A stretch of DNA of 64,000 nucleotides from Sphingomonas yunnanensis (lineage in GTDB: Bacteria > Pseudomonadota > Alphaproteobacteria > Sphingomonadales > Sphingomonadaceae): the NCBI RefSeq assembly GCF_019898765.1, contig NZ_JAIOKB010000001.1, forward strand, positions 372,001 through 436,000. Reading direction: 5' to 3'. The position numbers and the translations under genes are program-made. Shown here piece after piece: positions 1-10,237 of this stretch. Each line of letters opens with the position of its first letter. The stretch's first letter is position 1. Below the pieces are notes generated by a model that saw only the letters and a list, made by a program, of their open reading frames with translations, had not been told where the DNA came from and did no database searches.

Positions 1-505
1 CACCGACGAAGCCGACTGGGCAACCGATGATCGCGGCGGGACGCGGGCAGCCGGGGTCGTCGAGCATCGCGAGCAGGTGGAACAACGCTGTGGGCGCGTT
101 GCCGATAGCGACCAGCGCGCCGCCGAGATGCGGGCGCCAGAGTTCCAGCGCGGCGGCGGAGCGCGTGGTGTTCAGCGCCGCCGCCAGCAGCGGCACCATC
201 GGGTCCTGGAGCGTGCAGATCACCGCGTTGTCGGCGGGAAGTCGCGCGCGCGTGACACCCTCGCTCACCATGCGCGCGTCGCACAGGATCGGCGCGCCCG
301 CGGCCAGCGCGGCGCGGGCGGCGCCGGCGAAGCTGGGCGAGAAGCGAATGCTGTCGGCCAGCGCGACGAGTCCGGCGGCGTGGATCATGCGCACCGCGAC
401 GGGCTCCTCCTTCGCGGAGAATCGCGCGAGATCGGCCTCGGCGCGGATGATCGCGAAGGATCGGCGATAGATCGTCGCCCCATCGGTCTCATAGGCACAT
501 CGCAT
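1..505 (-). CDS. cobH: Precorrin-8X methylmutase CobH (3' part missing at window edge)
   Basis: CobH moves the methyl group from C-11 to C-12 of precorrin-8X to give hydrogenobyrinic acid in aerobic cobalamin synthesis. About 168 codons are visible; the family is usually near 210 residues, so roughly the last 40 are outside the window. Seen in the sequence: the core stretch CDARMVSEGVTRARLP after AAGAPIL, and the C-terminal IIGCPVGFVG motif at the very edge. The ATG at 505 directly follows the cobG stop (TGAATG, no gap), so the two are translationally coupled in the cobW-cobN-cobG-cobH operon. Family assignment rests on these motifs and the neighbours. Confidence 0.93.
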   Translation of the reverse strand, partial: MRCAYETDGATIYRRSFAIIRAEADLARFSAKEEPVAVRMIHAAGLVALADSIRFSPSFAGAARAALAAGAPILCDARMVSEGVTRARLPADNAVICTLQDPMVPLLAAALNTTRSAAALELWRPHLGGALVAIGNAPTALFHLLAMLDDPGCPRPAAIIGCPVGFVG

Positions 506-1669
506 TCAGGAGGCTCCGAGCTCAGCGAGCAACGCCGCGGCGGTGAGGTCAAGAAGGGCGGGTGGTGAGTCGGCACGGCCGTCTCGGACGAGGTCGTAGC
601 GGCCGGCGCGCCCGACGATCGTGAGCGCCGCGGGCGCGCTGCGGGCGCAGCCCTTGGCGCAGCCGGAGACGTGGATCGGGCCGGCGAGAGAGGCTGATGC
701 GAGGAGGTCGGCGAGCGCGCGGGTGGCGACGCTCGCCTGCGGGCAAGCGGGCGCGCCGACACAGGCCTCGACGCTAGTAGCGGGATCAGCCGCACGCCGG
801 TGGATAGATGTCACCGCCGGTGAGTGCACCGCCACCGGTGCGCCCTTGCATGACAGGAAGTTAGAAGGGCGAGCGCTGAACATGGCAGCTCCTCCAGCTC
901 GCTCCGGGAGGAGTGAGCGCCACGGCGTGACCCGCAGCGCCTCTGCTGCCTCGGCGAGCGATGCCAGCTCCGCGCCGGTGAGCCGGCCGTGGCGCGGCGA
1001 CACCTGCTCGCCCTGCGACTGCCCGACCAGCGGCCCGACCTCGCCCACCGCCCCGTCCGGCAGCACGGCGGCGTGGCGCGCCATCCGACCCACTGCCGCC
1101 CCGCCGCTCGCGATGAACCAGCGCGCGAGCGACACGACCGCGTCGACCTCCCGGCCGCGCACCAGGCGCGCGCCCGTCGCTCGCCCGTCCGCGCGCAGGA
1201 TCAGCCCGCCATGCACGCCGCGCTCCACCCGCAGATCAGCGGGCGTGTCGCCGAGCACCGAGCGCTCACCCGCGTCAATCGCGATCCCGAACTTGCCCGG
1301 CAGCCGGGGCAGCTCGACGCGCCGCATCTCCAGCGCGCGCGCGATCCGATGCGTGTCGTCGTCCGCATGCCAATCCGGCGCCACCGTGAGCGTTACCGCC
1401 TCGATCGCGGGATCGGGATCGACCAGTCCGGCCGCCACCAGCCGCTTCACCGCCTCGCCCCAGCTCGCCTCGTCGAAGCCGCGGAGCTGCAGTGCGGCGC
1501 GGCGCGTGAGATCGATCGCGCCGTTGCCATTGGCGGCCGCCAGCTCCGCGACGAGCAGCGCCTGGGCGCACGTCAGCCGCGACAGTGGCGGCCGGACGCG
1601 GAGCAGCAGCCCGTCACCCGCGGCCATCGGTCGCCACGCGCTCGGGCACCAGCCGCGCACCGCGCTCAT
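506..1669 (-). CDS. cobG: Precorrin-3B synthase CobG
   Basis: CobG is the oxygen-dependent monooxygenase that converts precorrin-3A to precorrin-3B in the aerobic B12 route; it belongs to the sulfite/nitrite reductase ferredoxin-like family. The chosen start (ATG at 1669) overlaps the cobN stop as ATGA and gives 387 residues beginning [20 protein letters not shown], the usual substrate-site opening of this family; a longer frame up to 1717 would run into cobN. The 4Fe-4S ligands are visible as C303-x5-C309 and C337-x3-C341. Its presence indicates the aerobic pathway, consistent with the CobN-type cobaltochelatase next door. Confidence 0.93.
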   Translation of the reverse strand: MSAVRGWCPSAWRPMAAGDGLLLRVRPPLSRLTCAQALLVAELAAANGNGAIDLTRRAALQLRGFDEASWGEAVKRLVAAGLVDPDPAIEAVTLTVAPDWHADDDTHRIARALEMRRVELPRLPGKFGIAIDAGERSVLGDTPADLRVERGVHGGLILRADGRATGARLVRGREVDAVVSLARWFIASGGAAVGRMARHAAVLPDGAVGEVGPLVGQSQGEQVSPRHGRLTGAELASLAEAAEALRVTPWRSLLPERAGGAAMFSARPSNFLSCKGAPVAVHSPAVTSIHRRAADPATSVEACVGAPACPQASVATRALADLLASASLAGPIHVSGCAKGCARSAPAALTIVGRAGRYDLVRDGRADSPPALLDLTAAALLAELGAS

Positions 1670-4600
1670 GCCGTTTCCCCAAGCGCGGCGACGATCGCGT
1701 TGCGCCGCGTCGGCCACAGTCCCGAGCGGTGCAGCGCGCGGAAGCGCGCCTCCATCGCGGCCAGTGCCGCCGGGTTCGCGTCGGCGAGGAAGTCGCGCAC
1801 CGCCGCGTCGCCGAGTGTCGCCCCGTGGTAGAGGTCGAGCAGCGCTGTCGGCACGACTCGCGTGAGATGCGCGAAGGCGGCGAGATGGTCGAGCGTTGCC
1901 GCGATCTCGGCCGCGCCGCGATAGCCGTGGCGCATCATGCCGGCGAGCCAGCGCCGGTTGCCCGCGCGCGCCCGCATCACCCGCGCGATCTCCTCACCGA
2001 TCGGGCGCGCGCGCGGTGCGGCCGGGTCCCGGCTATCGAGGTGCAGCAGCCGCGCCTCCCCGCCGAGCGCCGCCTTGGCCGCGGCGAAGCCACCGACATG
2101 CGCGGCGACGTCGGCGGCGGTGAGCAGATCGCTCTCGGGCAGGTCGTGCGGGTGGACGAGCGCTTCCGCGGCGGCCACGCGGCGCCTGAGCCCCCCGGCG
2201 TCCCCGTGCCCGGCAGGGGCCTCGAGCGCGTCGTCATAGGCGTGCGACGAGGCGGCGAACCACCGCTTCCCGGCAGCGGACCGCCCCTCTTCGTCATAGC
2301 GTTCGACGCTGTCGCCCAGCCCGACGCCATAGCCGCCCGGCGCCGGGCCATAGACCCGCGGCTCGATCACGTCGGCGGCGAACGGGTTCATCTCGCTCGG
2401 CTCGTCGCGCGCATGGAGCGCGCGGACGGCCTGGCCGAACAGCGCGCAGAGCGTCGGGAAGGTGTCGCGGAACAGGCCCGAGATGCGCAGCGTCACGTCG
2501 ACGCGCGGCCGGTCGAGCAGCGCGAGCGGCAGGATCTCGACGCCCGAGACCCGATCCGAGCCATGGTCCCATTGCGGCGCGGCGCCGAGCAGGTGGAGCG
2601 CCATCGCGAACTCCTCACCCGCGGTGCGCATCGTCGCCGAGCCCCACAGGTCCACCACCAGCGCCCGCGGATAGTCGCCCTCGTCCTGCAGGTGGCGGCG
2701 CAGCAGCTCATCCGCGAGCGCGACGCCCTGACGATGCGCGCTGCGCGACGGGGTGGCGCGCGGGTCGACGCCGTACAGGTTGCGCCCGGTCGGCAGCACC
2801 GCCGCACCGCGCGCGGGCGAGCCGGCCGGCCCCGCGGCGACGCGGCGTCCGTCGAGCGCCGCGAGCCACCCGTCGCGCTCCGCCGCGCCGCTCTCGCCAC
2901 GGCCGTAGACGTGGAGCCCGTCGCCGAAACGCGAGTCCTTGACGTCGCAGACGAAGGTGTCGATCCGCGTCACCCGCTCGGCGTCACTGGGGCAGGCCGC
3001 GAGGTCGAGCTCGGCGGCGAGCCCGGTCGCCGCGGCCTCGTCGGCGATGTCGCCGGCCAGCCGCACGCGCCGCGCCGGATCGAGCCCGTCGGCGGCGGAA
3101 AATTCGTCGAGGAGCAGCTCGAGCCGCGCGAGCCCCGCACCCGCCTCGGCGCGTGCCAGCGCTGGCGGCAGGTGACCGAGCGTCACCGCGGCGGCGCGGC
3201 GCTTGGCCTGCGCCGCCTCGCCGGGATCGTTGACGATGAAGGGATAGATCAGCGGGGTCGCGCCGATCAGCGCCTCGGGCCAGCACTCGTCCGAGAGCGC
3301 CACCGCCTTGCCCGGCAGCCACTCGAGCGTGCCATGCGCGCCGACATGGACGATCGCGTCGCTGCCGCGCGCGCGCAGCCACAGGTAGAAGGCGACATAG
3401 GCGTGGCGCGGTACGCGGGCGACGTCATGGTACTCGTCACCGCGCGCGCGCGGGTCGCCGCGCTCGGGCTGGAGCGCGACCAGCGCGTTGCCGCGCTCGA
3501 GCGCCGCGAAGTGGAAGTGGCCGTCGGTGACGGCGGGGTCGTCACCGGGGCTCCCCCAGGTGGCCGTCAGTGAGTCCTGAAGGGGGCGGGAAAGCGTCGC
3601 GAGGGCGCGCTCGTAGTCGGGGAGCGGCCAGGTTAGGGAGGTCGCGGGATCGTTTGGCGGAAGTGGGGCCGCGCCCTCCTCAACCCGTGCCCCGGCGGAG
3701 GCCGGGGCCCAGTTGCGGGCCGCTGCGATCATGTCACCACGGTTGTCCCAACCGGGCCCCGGCGTGCGCCGGGGAACGGACGAAGGACGCGCGCTCGCGT
3801 GACTCACCCCACACAGCGCCGATATCCCGCCGATCGCCACATCATAGCCCGCGTCTTCCAGGTCGCTCAGCATCGCCTCGGCGGAGGCGAGCGGGTCGAG
3901 CCCGACGGCGTGCGCGTGCTGATAGCTCTTGCCCGGATAGGTCGACAGCACCAGCGCGACGCGCCGCTGGCGGCGCGGCGTGCGCCCGAGTGCGACCCAG
4001 CCCGCGACCCGGTCCGCGATCGCCTCGACCCGCGCCACGTCCGGCCGGTGCGTGCGGCGCGCGAACTCCAGCGCTGGATCGCGCGCACCCGCGTCCTTGA
4101 AGCTTGCCACGCCGGCGAAGATGCGCCCGTCCACCTCGGGCAGCACCACGTGCATCGCGAGATCCGCCGGCGAGAGACCCCGGACGGCCTCGATCCAGTC
4201 GCGCCGCTCGGACGTTGCCAGCGCCACCTGGAAGACGGGTGCGCCCGCGGTATCGAGCGGCGACAAGTCCTCGGCGTTGCCGGCGGCGAAGGCGGTCACG
4301 CTGACGATCGCCTCGGGCGCGAGCACGGCGACCCAGCGTCGCAGCCAGCGTCGTGCCTCGGGCTCCTTGAGCGAGGGTGCGAACAGCGCCACCGCGGGCA
4401 GGCCGCGCGCAGCGAGCGCCTCGCGCAGCGCTGCGATCGGCGCGACGTCGCCGGCGAGCAGATAGGAGCGGTAGAAGACGATCAGCGCGCGCGGCCGCTC
4501 CACAGCGAAGGCGAGCGCCGCGGGGCAGGTGGGCGCGGCGCCCTTGGCCCACGCCCCGACGGCGGCGAGCGGCGGCGCCTCTGCCGGCTGCACGGCGTCG

Positions 4601-5097
4601 AGCCCCGCGGCACGCGCGAGGAGCGCCAGCGCCCCGCGCGCCGCCTCGGCGCCCCCCGAGTCGCAGAGGCGCGCCAGCGCGCGCAGCTCGACCCGCGGCA
4701 GCGTCGAGGCGGCGTCGAGCGCACCGTCCTCACGTCCGTCCGCGGCGAGCACCGCCAGCGCGATGCCGCGCTCCTGCGCCAACCGCGTGAGCTGCTGCAG
4801 CCCGTAGCTCCAATAAGAGCGTCCGCCGATCAGCCGCACCAGGATCGCGCGCGCGTGTAACAGCGTCGCCTCGACATAGGTGTCGACCGAGAGCGGGTGC
4901 GCCAGTTCGGCGAGGTCGGCGAGGCGCAGCGATGGCAACGCCGACCCGCTCGCGCCGGCGGCGTGCCAGCCCGCGGCGAACGCCTGAAGGTCGCTGTCCG
5001 AGAAGGACAGGACGACGAGATCGGCGGGCGACTGCGCGAGGTCGCGCGGCGCCGCGGCCGAGTCGAGCCCGTGCGTCTCGCGGAAGAGGACGTGCAT
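1666..5097 (-). CDS. cobN: Cobaltochelatase subunit CobN
   Basis: Large subunit of the ATP-dependent CobNST cobaltochelatase, which inserts cobalt into hydrogenobyrinic acid a,c-diamide. The frame is 1143 residues from the ATG at 5097 ([13 protein letters not shown]), seven bases after the cobW stop; an in-frame upstream start at 5139 would overlap cobW and adds no recognisable family sequence. Conserved blocks include [23 protein letters not shown] and the long C-terminal half typical of the family. Odd: residues about 440-471 are encoded by a GC-rich inverted-repeat element (3690-3774) that keeps the frame open; this insert sits between two conserved blocks. cobS and cobT are not in the window. 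Confidence 0.95.
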   Translation of the reverse strand: MHVLFRETHGLDSAAAPRDLAQSPADLVVLSFSDSDLQAFAAGWHAAGASGSALPSLRLADLAELAHPLSVDTYVEATLLHARAILVRLIGGRSYWSYGLQQLTRLAQERGIALAVLAADGREDGALDAASTLPRVELRALARLCDSGGAEAARGALALLARAAGLDAVQPAEAPPLAAVGAWAKGAAPTCPAALAFAVERPRALIVFYRSYLLAGDVAPIAALREALAARGLPAVALFAPSLKEPEARRWLRRWVAVLAPEAIVSVTAFAAGNAEDLSPLDTAGAPVFQVALATSERRDWIEAVRGLSPADLAMHVVLPEVDGRIFAGVASFKDAGARDPALEFARRTHRPDVARVEAIADRVAGWVALGRTPRRQRRVALVLSTYPGKSYQHAHAVGLDPLASAEAMLSDLEDAGYDVAIGGISALCGVSHASARPSSVPRRTPGPGWDNRGDMIAAARNWAPASAGARVEEGAAPLPPNDPATSLTWPLPDYERALATLSRPLQDSLTATWGSPGDDPAVTDGHFHFAALERGNALVALQPERGDPRARGDEYHDVARVPRHAYVAFYLWLRARGSDAIVHVGAHGTLEWLPGKAVALSDECWPEALIGATPLIYPFIVNDPGEAAQAKRRAAAVTLGHLPPALARAEAGAGLARLELLLDEFSAADGLDPARRVRLAGDIADEAAATGLAAELDLAACPSDAERVTRIDTFVCDVKDSRFGDGLHVYGRGESGAAERDGWLAALDGRRVAAGPAGSPARGAAVLPTGRNLYGVDPRATPSRSAHRQGVALADELLRRHLQDEGDYPRALVVDLWGSATMRTAGEEFAMALHLLGAAPQWDHGSDRVSGVEILPLALLDRPRVDVTLRISGLFRDTFPTLCALFGQAVRALHARDEPSEMNPFAADVIEPRVYGPAPGGYGVGLGDSVERYDEEGRSAAGKRWFAASSHAYDDALEAPAGHGDAGGLRRRVAAAEALVHPHDLPESDLLTAADVAAHVGGFAAAKAALGGEARLLHLDSRDPAAPRARPIGEEIARVMRARAGNRRWLAGMMRHGYRGAAEIAATLDHLAAFAHLTRVVPTALLDLYHGATLGDAAVRDFLADANPAALAAMEARFRALHRSGLWPTRRNAIVAALGETA
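3685..3780. repeat. Palindromic repeat element (family B) inside cobN, in frame
   Basis: Two arms, 3690-3715 and 3749-3774, are inverted copies of each other (about 22 of 26 positions pair); each carries the core CCCCGGCG-N2to4-GCCGGGG followed by CCCAGTTG or CCCGGTTG. Copies of the same design occur between genes at 51.9 and 53.4 kb. Here the element lies inside the cobN reading frame and is translated as a basic, Pro/Gly/Ala-rich insert of about 30 residues. Confidence 0.75.
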
Positions 5098-5104
5098 CGC
5101 GCGC

Positions 5105-6142
5105 TCAGCCGGCCAGCGCTGCCCCGACAGTGGCGGCATCGACCCGCCCGCGCTCGGCGATCACGACCAGCCGGGTGCGGCGCGGCTCGTCCGCGCGCCA
5201 CGGCCGGTCGTAGCTGGTGCGCACGCGCGCCCCGACCGCCTGCACCAGCAGCCGCATCGGCTTGCCGCGCACCGCCGCATAGCCTTTGACGCGCAGAACG
5301 TCGCGGTCGCGCGCGAGCGCGGCCAGCTCGTCGGCGAGGGTGGCCGGATCGTCGATCTCGCCGAGTTCGTGGACGAGGCTGTCGAAATCGTCGTGCTCAT
5401 GGTCGTCCTCGCCGTCGTGATGCGAGGGGCGAGCGGCGAGATCGTCCTCCGCAGCGGCACCGAGCCCGAGGATCACGCCGGGATCGATCGCGCCGTCGAC
5501 CAGAGCGACGATCGGCACCGGCCGCCGCGCCTCGGCGCGCACGACCGCGCGCGCGGCCTCGACCGCGTCCGCGCCCGCGAGATCCGCCTTGGTGAGCAGC
5601 ACCACGTCGGCGCAGGCGAGCTGGTCCTCGAACACCTCGGCCAGCGGCGTGTCATGCTCGACCTCCGTGTCCGCCGCGCGCTGCGCCGCGACCGCCGCGG
5701 GGTCGGGCGCGAACCGACCGGCCGCCACCGCCTCGGCGTCGGCGAGCGCGATCACGCCGTCGACCGTGACGCGCGAGCGGATCGCGGGCCAGTCGAATGC
5801 CTTGAGCAGCGGCTTGGGCAACGCCAGCCCCGAGGTCTCGATCAGGATATGGTCGGGGCGCGGCTCGAGCGCGAGCAGCCGCTCGATCGTCGGAATGAAG
5901 TCGTCGGCGACGGTGCAGCAGATGCAGCCGTTGGCGAGCTCGACGATATTCTCCGCCGGGCAGTCCGGGATGGCGCATTGCTCGAGGATCGCGCCGTCGA
6001 CCCCGAGCGTGCCGAACTCGTTGACGACGACGGCGAGCCGCCGCCCGCCCGCGTGGCGGATGAGGTGGCTGATCAGCGTGGTCTTGCCCGCGCCGAGAAA
6101 GCCGGTGACGACGGTGACGGGAACCTTTGAAAGGTCGCGCAA
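5105..6142 (-). CDS. cobW: CobW-family GTP-binding protein
   Basis: CobW proteins are G3E P-loop GTPases thought to deliver metal (cobalt) for cobalamin synthesis. The start chosen is a TTG at 6142 with AAGGA seven bases ahead; no ATG lies in a sensible place, and the open frame upstream runs into the riboswitch leader. From it, the 345-residue protein shows a Walker A motif GFLGAGKTT (14-22), the metal-binding CICC motif (73-76), a TKAD nucleotide-specificity motif, and a histidine/acid-rich stretch (SHHDGEDDHEHDD) before the CobW C-terminal domain. It is the first gene behind the cobalamin riboswitch, so it should be repressed when B12 is plentiful. Confidence 0.93.
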   Translation of the reverse strand: MRDLSKVPVTVVTGFLGAGKTTLISHLIRHAGGRRLAVVVNEFGTLGVDGAILEQCAIPDCPAENIVELANGCICCTVADDFIPTIERLLALEPRPDHILIETSGLALPKPLLKAFDWPAIRSRVTVDGVIALADAEAVAAGRFAPDPAAVAAQRAADTEVEHDTPLAEVFEDQLACADVVLLTKADLAGADAVEAARAVVRAEARRPVPIVALVDGAIDPGVILGLGAAAEDDLAARPSHHDGEDDHEHDDFDSLVHELGEIDDPATLADELAALARDRDVLRVKGYAAVRGKPMRLLVQAVGARVRTSYDRPWRADEPRRTRLVVIAERGRVDAATVGAALAG

Positions 6143-6326
6143 AGATGTTCCTTCGGGGCGCCGCGACGGTGCGTGGACCGGGGCCGAAGGTCGGCCGGCG
6201 CGCACCACGGACGGGCGCCCGCCGTCGCCCGTGCCACGCGCCGCTGCGGCCCCGGCCGCATGGCTTCGTCGCTCAGACGGAACACCGTGCCCGGCCATCC
6301 CCTGGACCTAAGGCAAGAGCGACCCT

Positions 6327-6535
6327 GCGCCGGCAGGTATCCTGGCTCGCGGGTCGTCGCTCCCGGCACGGCCTTCCCGGGACGGGGCGAACCCCGCGCT
6401 CCAGTGACCGCCCCCCGCCTTCGCAGGAGACATGTGCCGCTCGCTCGCCGCTCACAGTTGCAGGGACAGCCGCGGATTCGGGGAGTCCTCCCCTCACCGC
6501 ATTCCCATTTGAGCCCCTCGTCGGGGCACCGGCGC
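6327..6535 (-). promoter_or_regulatory. Cobalamin (B12) riboswitch
   Basis: On the minus strand the leader carries the family's landmarks in order: GGGAATGCGGTGAGG at about 6491-6506, AATCCGCGGCTGTCCC then GCAACTGTGA, GTCACTGG (B12-box variant of GCCACTGG), GGGAAGGCC, CGACGACCCGCGAGCCAGG and the closing ATACCTGCC. The P1 stem pairs 6528-6535 (GCGCCGGT) with 6327-6334 (GCCGGCGC). The aptamer ends 185 bases before the cobW start, room for an expression platform with GC-rich hairpins (for example at 6182-6196). It should lower expression of cobW-cobN-cobG-cobH when adenosylcobalamin is bound. Confidence 0.95.
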
Positions 6536-6608
6536 GATCGTGGGGCCGGATACCGGCCCCGTCGCGCGGCCTAGCCGATCGTCGCGCCGCTGCCAATATG
6601 CGGCGGCG

Positions 6609-7058
6609 TCACCGTGCGGCGCGCACCGCCAGCGCGGCGGTGCCGAGCGCGATCGCATCCTCCACCGCGCCTGTGCCGATCTGGCCGAAGCGACGCATCG
6701 CTGCCGCCCGCGCGCGGAAGGTGACATAGGAGGCGCCGGCTGCCACCCCGGCGCCGAGCAATGCCGCCATCGTCCGCTGCTTCCTCGGCGCGAGGCTCGC
6801 CGCGGCGAAGGCGCCGGTCGCGATGCGCGCGACCATGCCGGGCAGGATGATCCGGTCGGGCGCGGTCTTCATCTTGTCGCCGGCGAGCTCACCGGCGGCG
6901 AGCGCGAGCGTGCCCGCCGAGACGAGCGGGTGCGCGAGCAGCGCTGGCGCGCCGCCGTCGCGCGGCAGCTCGCCGCGGCGTGCGGCATTGGCGACGGTGG
7001 CGAGCGGGGTCATCGCGCGCATGCCCGAGACGGCAGCGATCAACAGCGAGGCGAGCAT
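6609..7058 (-). CDS. DUF4126 family membrane protein
   Basis: A 149-residue protein with hydrophobic segments near residues 1-20, 45-60, 70-90 and 95-112, opening with MLASLLIAAVSGMRAMTPLA, where SGMRAMTP is the recognisable DUF4126 signature. The family's function is unknown; it is probably an inner-membrane protein. It lies 145 bases after the Mth938-like gene in the same direction and ends 73 bases before the riboswitch, so the cob promoter must lie in that short gap or inside its 3' end. Confidence 0.8.
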   Translation of the reverse strand: MLASLLIAAVSGMRAMTPLATVANAARRGELPRDGGAPALLAHPLVSAGTLALAAGELAGDKMKTAPDRIILPGMVARIATGAFAAASLAPRKQRTMAALLGAGVAAGASYVTFRARAAAMRRFGQIGTGAVEDAIALGTAALAVRAAR

Positions 7059-7203
7059 GGTGGGTGGTCTCCGCGGGGGTGCTGGAAGAACCGTTAGGGC
7101 GGGGGAGAGTTCACGTCGTCAGCCGTGTTCCCTCGAACGTAGGAATGGTCGAGCGCGTCGCCGCGGCGCTGGGCCCCTGCGGGCGCAGGAGTACGGCAGC
7201 GAC

Positions 7204-7590
7204 TTAGTAATCGAGCGGGTAGAGCGCCGCGGCGATCTGGCGTTCCTCGGCGCGCAGCACGCCCCAGGCACGCGCGGCGGCGCGGCTGTCCATCGCCTCA
7301 ATGCCGATCCCGCGCGCGTCCAGCGCCGCGACCAGCGCCTTGGGCGCACGACGAAGCGTATCGCCGGTACCGAGTAGCAGGAACTCGATCTGGCTGCCGA
7401 AGAGCCGCGCGAGTGCGGTCTCGTCGAGCATCTCTAGTGCCGGTGGCGACCAGTTGTCGGCGCGAGTCTCGGTGAGCAGCAGCGCTGGGTAGACCCCCAT
7501 CGTCCCGTCGGGCGCGTCGACTCGGTAGCCGCCCGCGCCGAAGCCGCGCACGAGCGGCCCAGGCGCCGGGCGCTCGCGGTCCATCCGCAT
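7204..7590 (-). CDS. Mth938-like domain protein
   Basis: 128 residues, start ATG at 7590 overlapping the secF stop as ATGA; a longer open frame upstream is only an antisense-frame shadow of secF. The pattern GFGAGGYRV, NWSPP and FGSQIEFLLLGTGDTLRRAP fits the Mth938/DUF498 fold (relatives of mitochondrial NDUFAF3), which is found right after secF in many alphaproteobacteria. Its biochemical role is not established; translational coupling suggests expression together with the Sec accessory proteins. Confidence 0.85.
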   Translation of the reverse strand: MRMDRERPAPGPLVRGFGAGGYRVDAPDGTMGVYPALLLTETRADNWSPPALEMLDETALARLFGSQIEFLLLGTGDTLRRAPKALVAALDARGIGIEAMDSRAAARAWGVLRAEERQIAAALYPLDY

Positions 7591-8561
7591 CAGCTGCGCG
7601 GCCCGACGCGCTCGGCGTTCTCGATACCGTTCCGCTTCGGCGCGGCGCCGCCCTCGGGCTCGGCGCGTAGCCCGAGCGAGATCAGCAGCGATGACGAGAC
7701 GTAGATCGACGAATAGGTGCCCACGACGATGCCCAGGATCATCGCCGCGGTGAAGCCGCGCAGCACGTGGCCGCCGAGGAACAGCAGCGCGAGCAGCGCG
7801 AGCAGGATCGTCACCGAGGTCATCACCGTTCTCGGGAGGGTCTCGTTGACCGAAAGGTTGATGATCTCGCGCATGTCCATCTTGCGATAGCGGCGCATGT
7901 TCTCGCGGATGCGATCGTCGATCACGATCTTGTCGTTGATCGAATAGCCGATGATCGTCAGCACCGCGGCCACGATGTTGAGATCGAATTCGAACCGCGT
8001 GATCGCGAAGAAGCCGAGCGTCATCAGCAGATCGTGGACAATCGCGACGATCGTCGAGACGCCGAACTGCCACTCGAAGCGGAAGATCGCGAACAGGCCG
8101 ATGCCGAGGATCGCCAGCACCACCGCGAGCACGCCGTTGCGGATCAGCTCGTTGGATACCTTGCCCGACACGGTCGAGTAGCGGAGAAAGGTGCTGCCGG
8201 GGAATTTGGCGGCGAGCGCGCTCTCCACCTTGCGCACCGCGGCGTTGGTGGCGCCCTCGTCGCCGCCCTTCTGGACGGGCAAACGGATCGTCAGCGTCTT
8301 GCCGTCGCCGATCGGCTGGATGTTGGCCTCGCCGAGCCCCTGCGAGTCGACCTGCGCGCGCACCGCCTCGATCGCGGGCGGCTGCGCGAACTTCTCCTCG
8401 ATCATCAGGCCGCCTTCGAAGTCGACGCCGAAGTTGAGGCCCTTGTAGACGGTGAGGCCGACCGCGAGCACGCTGAGCAGCAGCGTCAGCGCGAAGGCGA
8501 TGCCGCGCAGCCGGACGAAGTCGATGTTGGTGTCGTCGGGGACGAGCTTGAGCAGTTTCAT
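7590..8561 (-). CDS. secF: Protein translocase subunit SecF
   Basis: SecF pairs with SecD to drive late steps of Sec-dependent export using the proton gradient. The 323-residue protein has a first membrane helix (residues 17-39), the periplasmic block beginning with LNFGVDFEGGLMIEE, and five further helices containing the conserved FRFEWQFGVSTIVAIVHDLL and GYSINDKIVIDDRIREN segments. Lies 73 bases after secD in the yajC-secD-secF operon and overlaps the Mth938-like gene by four bases. Confidence 0.97.
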   Translation of the reverse strand: MKLLKLVPDDTNIDFVRLRGIAFALTLLLSVLAVGLTVYKGLNFGVDFEGGLMIEEKFAQPPAIEAVRAQVDSQGLGEANIQPIGDGKTLTIRLPVQKGGDEGATNAAVRKVESALAAKFPGSTFLRYSTVSGKVSNELIRNGVLAVVLAILGIGLFAIFRFEWQFGVSTIVAIVHDLLMTLGFFAITRFEFDLNIVAAVLTIIGYSINDKIVIDDRIRENMRRYRKMDMREIINLSVNETLPRTVMTSVTILLALLALLFLGGHVLRGFTAAMILGIVVGTYSSIYVSSSLLISLGLRAEPEGGAAPKRNGIENAERVGPRS

Positions 8562-8634
8562 AGTACCTCGTCACCCCGTGTCGTGGGTGCCGTGCGAGTG
8601 ATCATGGTGAGCCCGCGGGCGAGCGCCGCCGCCC

Positions 8635-10236
8635 TCATATGTTGATCGTCTTCGGCTTGGCGCGGCGCAGCCATCCCGCCACGAGCATGCGCGTGAAGGT
8701 CACCGCGGTGAACACGCTGGTGGCGATGCCGATCAGGAGCACCACGGCGAAACCCTTGACCGGGCCCGAGCCCAGCAGGAACATGATGATACCCGAGATG
8801 GCGTGGGTTACGTTCGCCTCGAAGATCGTGCGGCTGGCCTCCTTATAGCCGAGCTCGACGGCCTGGACGACCCCGCGACCGCGGTGACGCTCCTCGCGGA
8901 TGCGTTCGTTGATCAGCACGTTGGCGTCCACCGCGGTACCGATCGTCAGCACGAAGCCGGCGATGCCCGGCAGCGTCAGCGTGCCGTTGATCAGCGCCAT
9001 CACGCCGAGGATGACGAACACGTTGATGACGACGGCGAGGTTCGCGTAGAAACCGAACCGGCCATAAGTGACGAGCATGAACGCCACCACCAGCGCCACC
9101 GCGACGGCGGACGCGAGGATACCGGCGCGAACCGAGTCGACGCCGAGGTCGGGGCCGACGGTCGATTCCTCGACCACCTTGAGGTCGACCGCGAGCTTGC
9201 CCGAGCGCAGCGCGATGGCGAGCTGGTTGGCGCTGTCGACGGTGAAGCCGCCGCTGATCGAGGCGCGGCCACCGAGGATCGGCTCGTTGATGTTGGGCGC
9301 CGAGATCACCTGATTGTCGATCACGATCGCGAACGGACGGCCGACATTCTCCTTGGTCGCCTGGGCGAAGCGGCGTCCGCCCTGGCTGTCGAAGGTGATC
9401 GCCACCTGCGGCGCGTTGGTCTCGGGCGCGAACTCCTGGCGCGCGTCGCTCAGCATGTCGCCGGTGATGATCGCCTGACGCTTGACCGCGATCAGCGGGA
9501 TGCCCTGTGGGTTGCCGGGGTAGGGCAGGATCTGGTCGCCGGCGGGCGCCTGGCCCTTGGCGAGCGCCTGCGGATCGGCGTTGATGTCGACCAGTTTGAA
9601 CTCGAGCTTGGCGGTCTTGCCCACCAGCGCCTTGAGCTGCTGCGGATCCTGCAGGCCGGGGACCTGGACGACGATGCGGTTGGTGCCCTGGCCGATGATC
9701 GTCGGCTCGCGCGTGCCGAGCGCGTCGATGCGCCTGCGCACCACCTCGACGGTGTCGCTCATCGCGGTCTTGATCGCCTGATCGAGCCCCGCCCGCGTCG
9801 GCGTCAGCACGAAACGGCTGGTATCGATGACCTGGATGTCCCACTGGCGCTGGCCCGTCATCCCCGCGCCGGTGCCGGTGATCTGGAGCAGCCGCTCGCG
9901 CGCGGCGTCGACCTGGCTGGGATCGCGCAGCAGGAAGGAGAGCTGGCCGTTGCGGCTGGAGATCTCGCCGATGTCGATGCGCGGCGTCTGGCGGCGCATC
10001 TCGGTCTGCACCTGCTCGCGCATCGCCTCGACGCGCGCCGCGGCAAGCCCGTCGGTGTCAGCCTCGAGCAGCAGGTAGCTGCCGCCGGCAAGGTCCAGCC
10101 CGAGATTGATCTGGGGCGCCCTGATGCCCAAACCCTGGGTGACCCGATCGGGCAGGAAGCTGGGAATCGAGAGCGACACTAGCACCGCCAGCAAAAGCCA
10201 GATGGCGGTTACTTTCCAGCGGGGAAAGTCCAGCAT
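8635..10236 (-). CDS. secD: Protein translocase subunit SecD
   Basis: 533 residues; membrane protein that, with SecF, pulls translocating polypeptides through SecYEG. Features seen: N-terminal helix (12-28), INLGLDLAGGSYLLLE at the start of the large periplasmic P1 domain, and the C-terminal six-helix block with FVLTIGTAVDANVLINERIREE. Only one base separates its start from the yajC stop, so the pair is probably translationally coupled. Confidence 0.97.
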   Translation of the reverse strand: MLDFPRWKVTAIWLLLAVLVSLSIPSFLPDRVTQGLGIRAPQINLGLDLAGGSYLLLEADTDGLAAARVEAMREQVQTEMRRQTPRIDIGEISSRNGQLSFLLRDPSQVDAARERLLQITGTGAGMTGQRQWDIQVIDTSRFVLTPTRAGLDQAIKTAMSDTVEVVRRRIDALGTREPTIIGQGTNRIVVQVPGLQDPQQLKALVGKTAKLEFKLVDINADPQALAKGQAPAGDQILPYPGNPQGIPLIAVKRQAIITGDMLSDARQEFAPETNAPQVAITFDSQGGRRFAQATKENVGRPFAIVIDNQVISAPNINEPILGGRASISGGFTVDSANQLAIALRSGKLAVDLKVVEESTVGPDLGVDSVRAGILASAVAVALVVAFMLVTYGRFGFYANLAVVINVFVILGVMALINGTLTLPGIAGFVLTIGTAVDANVLINERIREERHRGRGVVQAVELGYKEASRTIFEANVTHAISGIIMFLLGSGPVKGFAVVLLIGIATSVFTAVTFTRMLVAGWLRRAKPKTINI

Positions 10237-10237
10237 G

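Noticed and set aside
8803-10182. 459-codon open frame antisense to secD
   Set aside because: Same codon-bias artefact; secD is clearly real.
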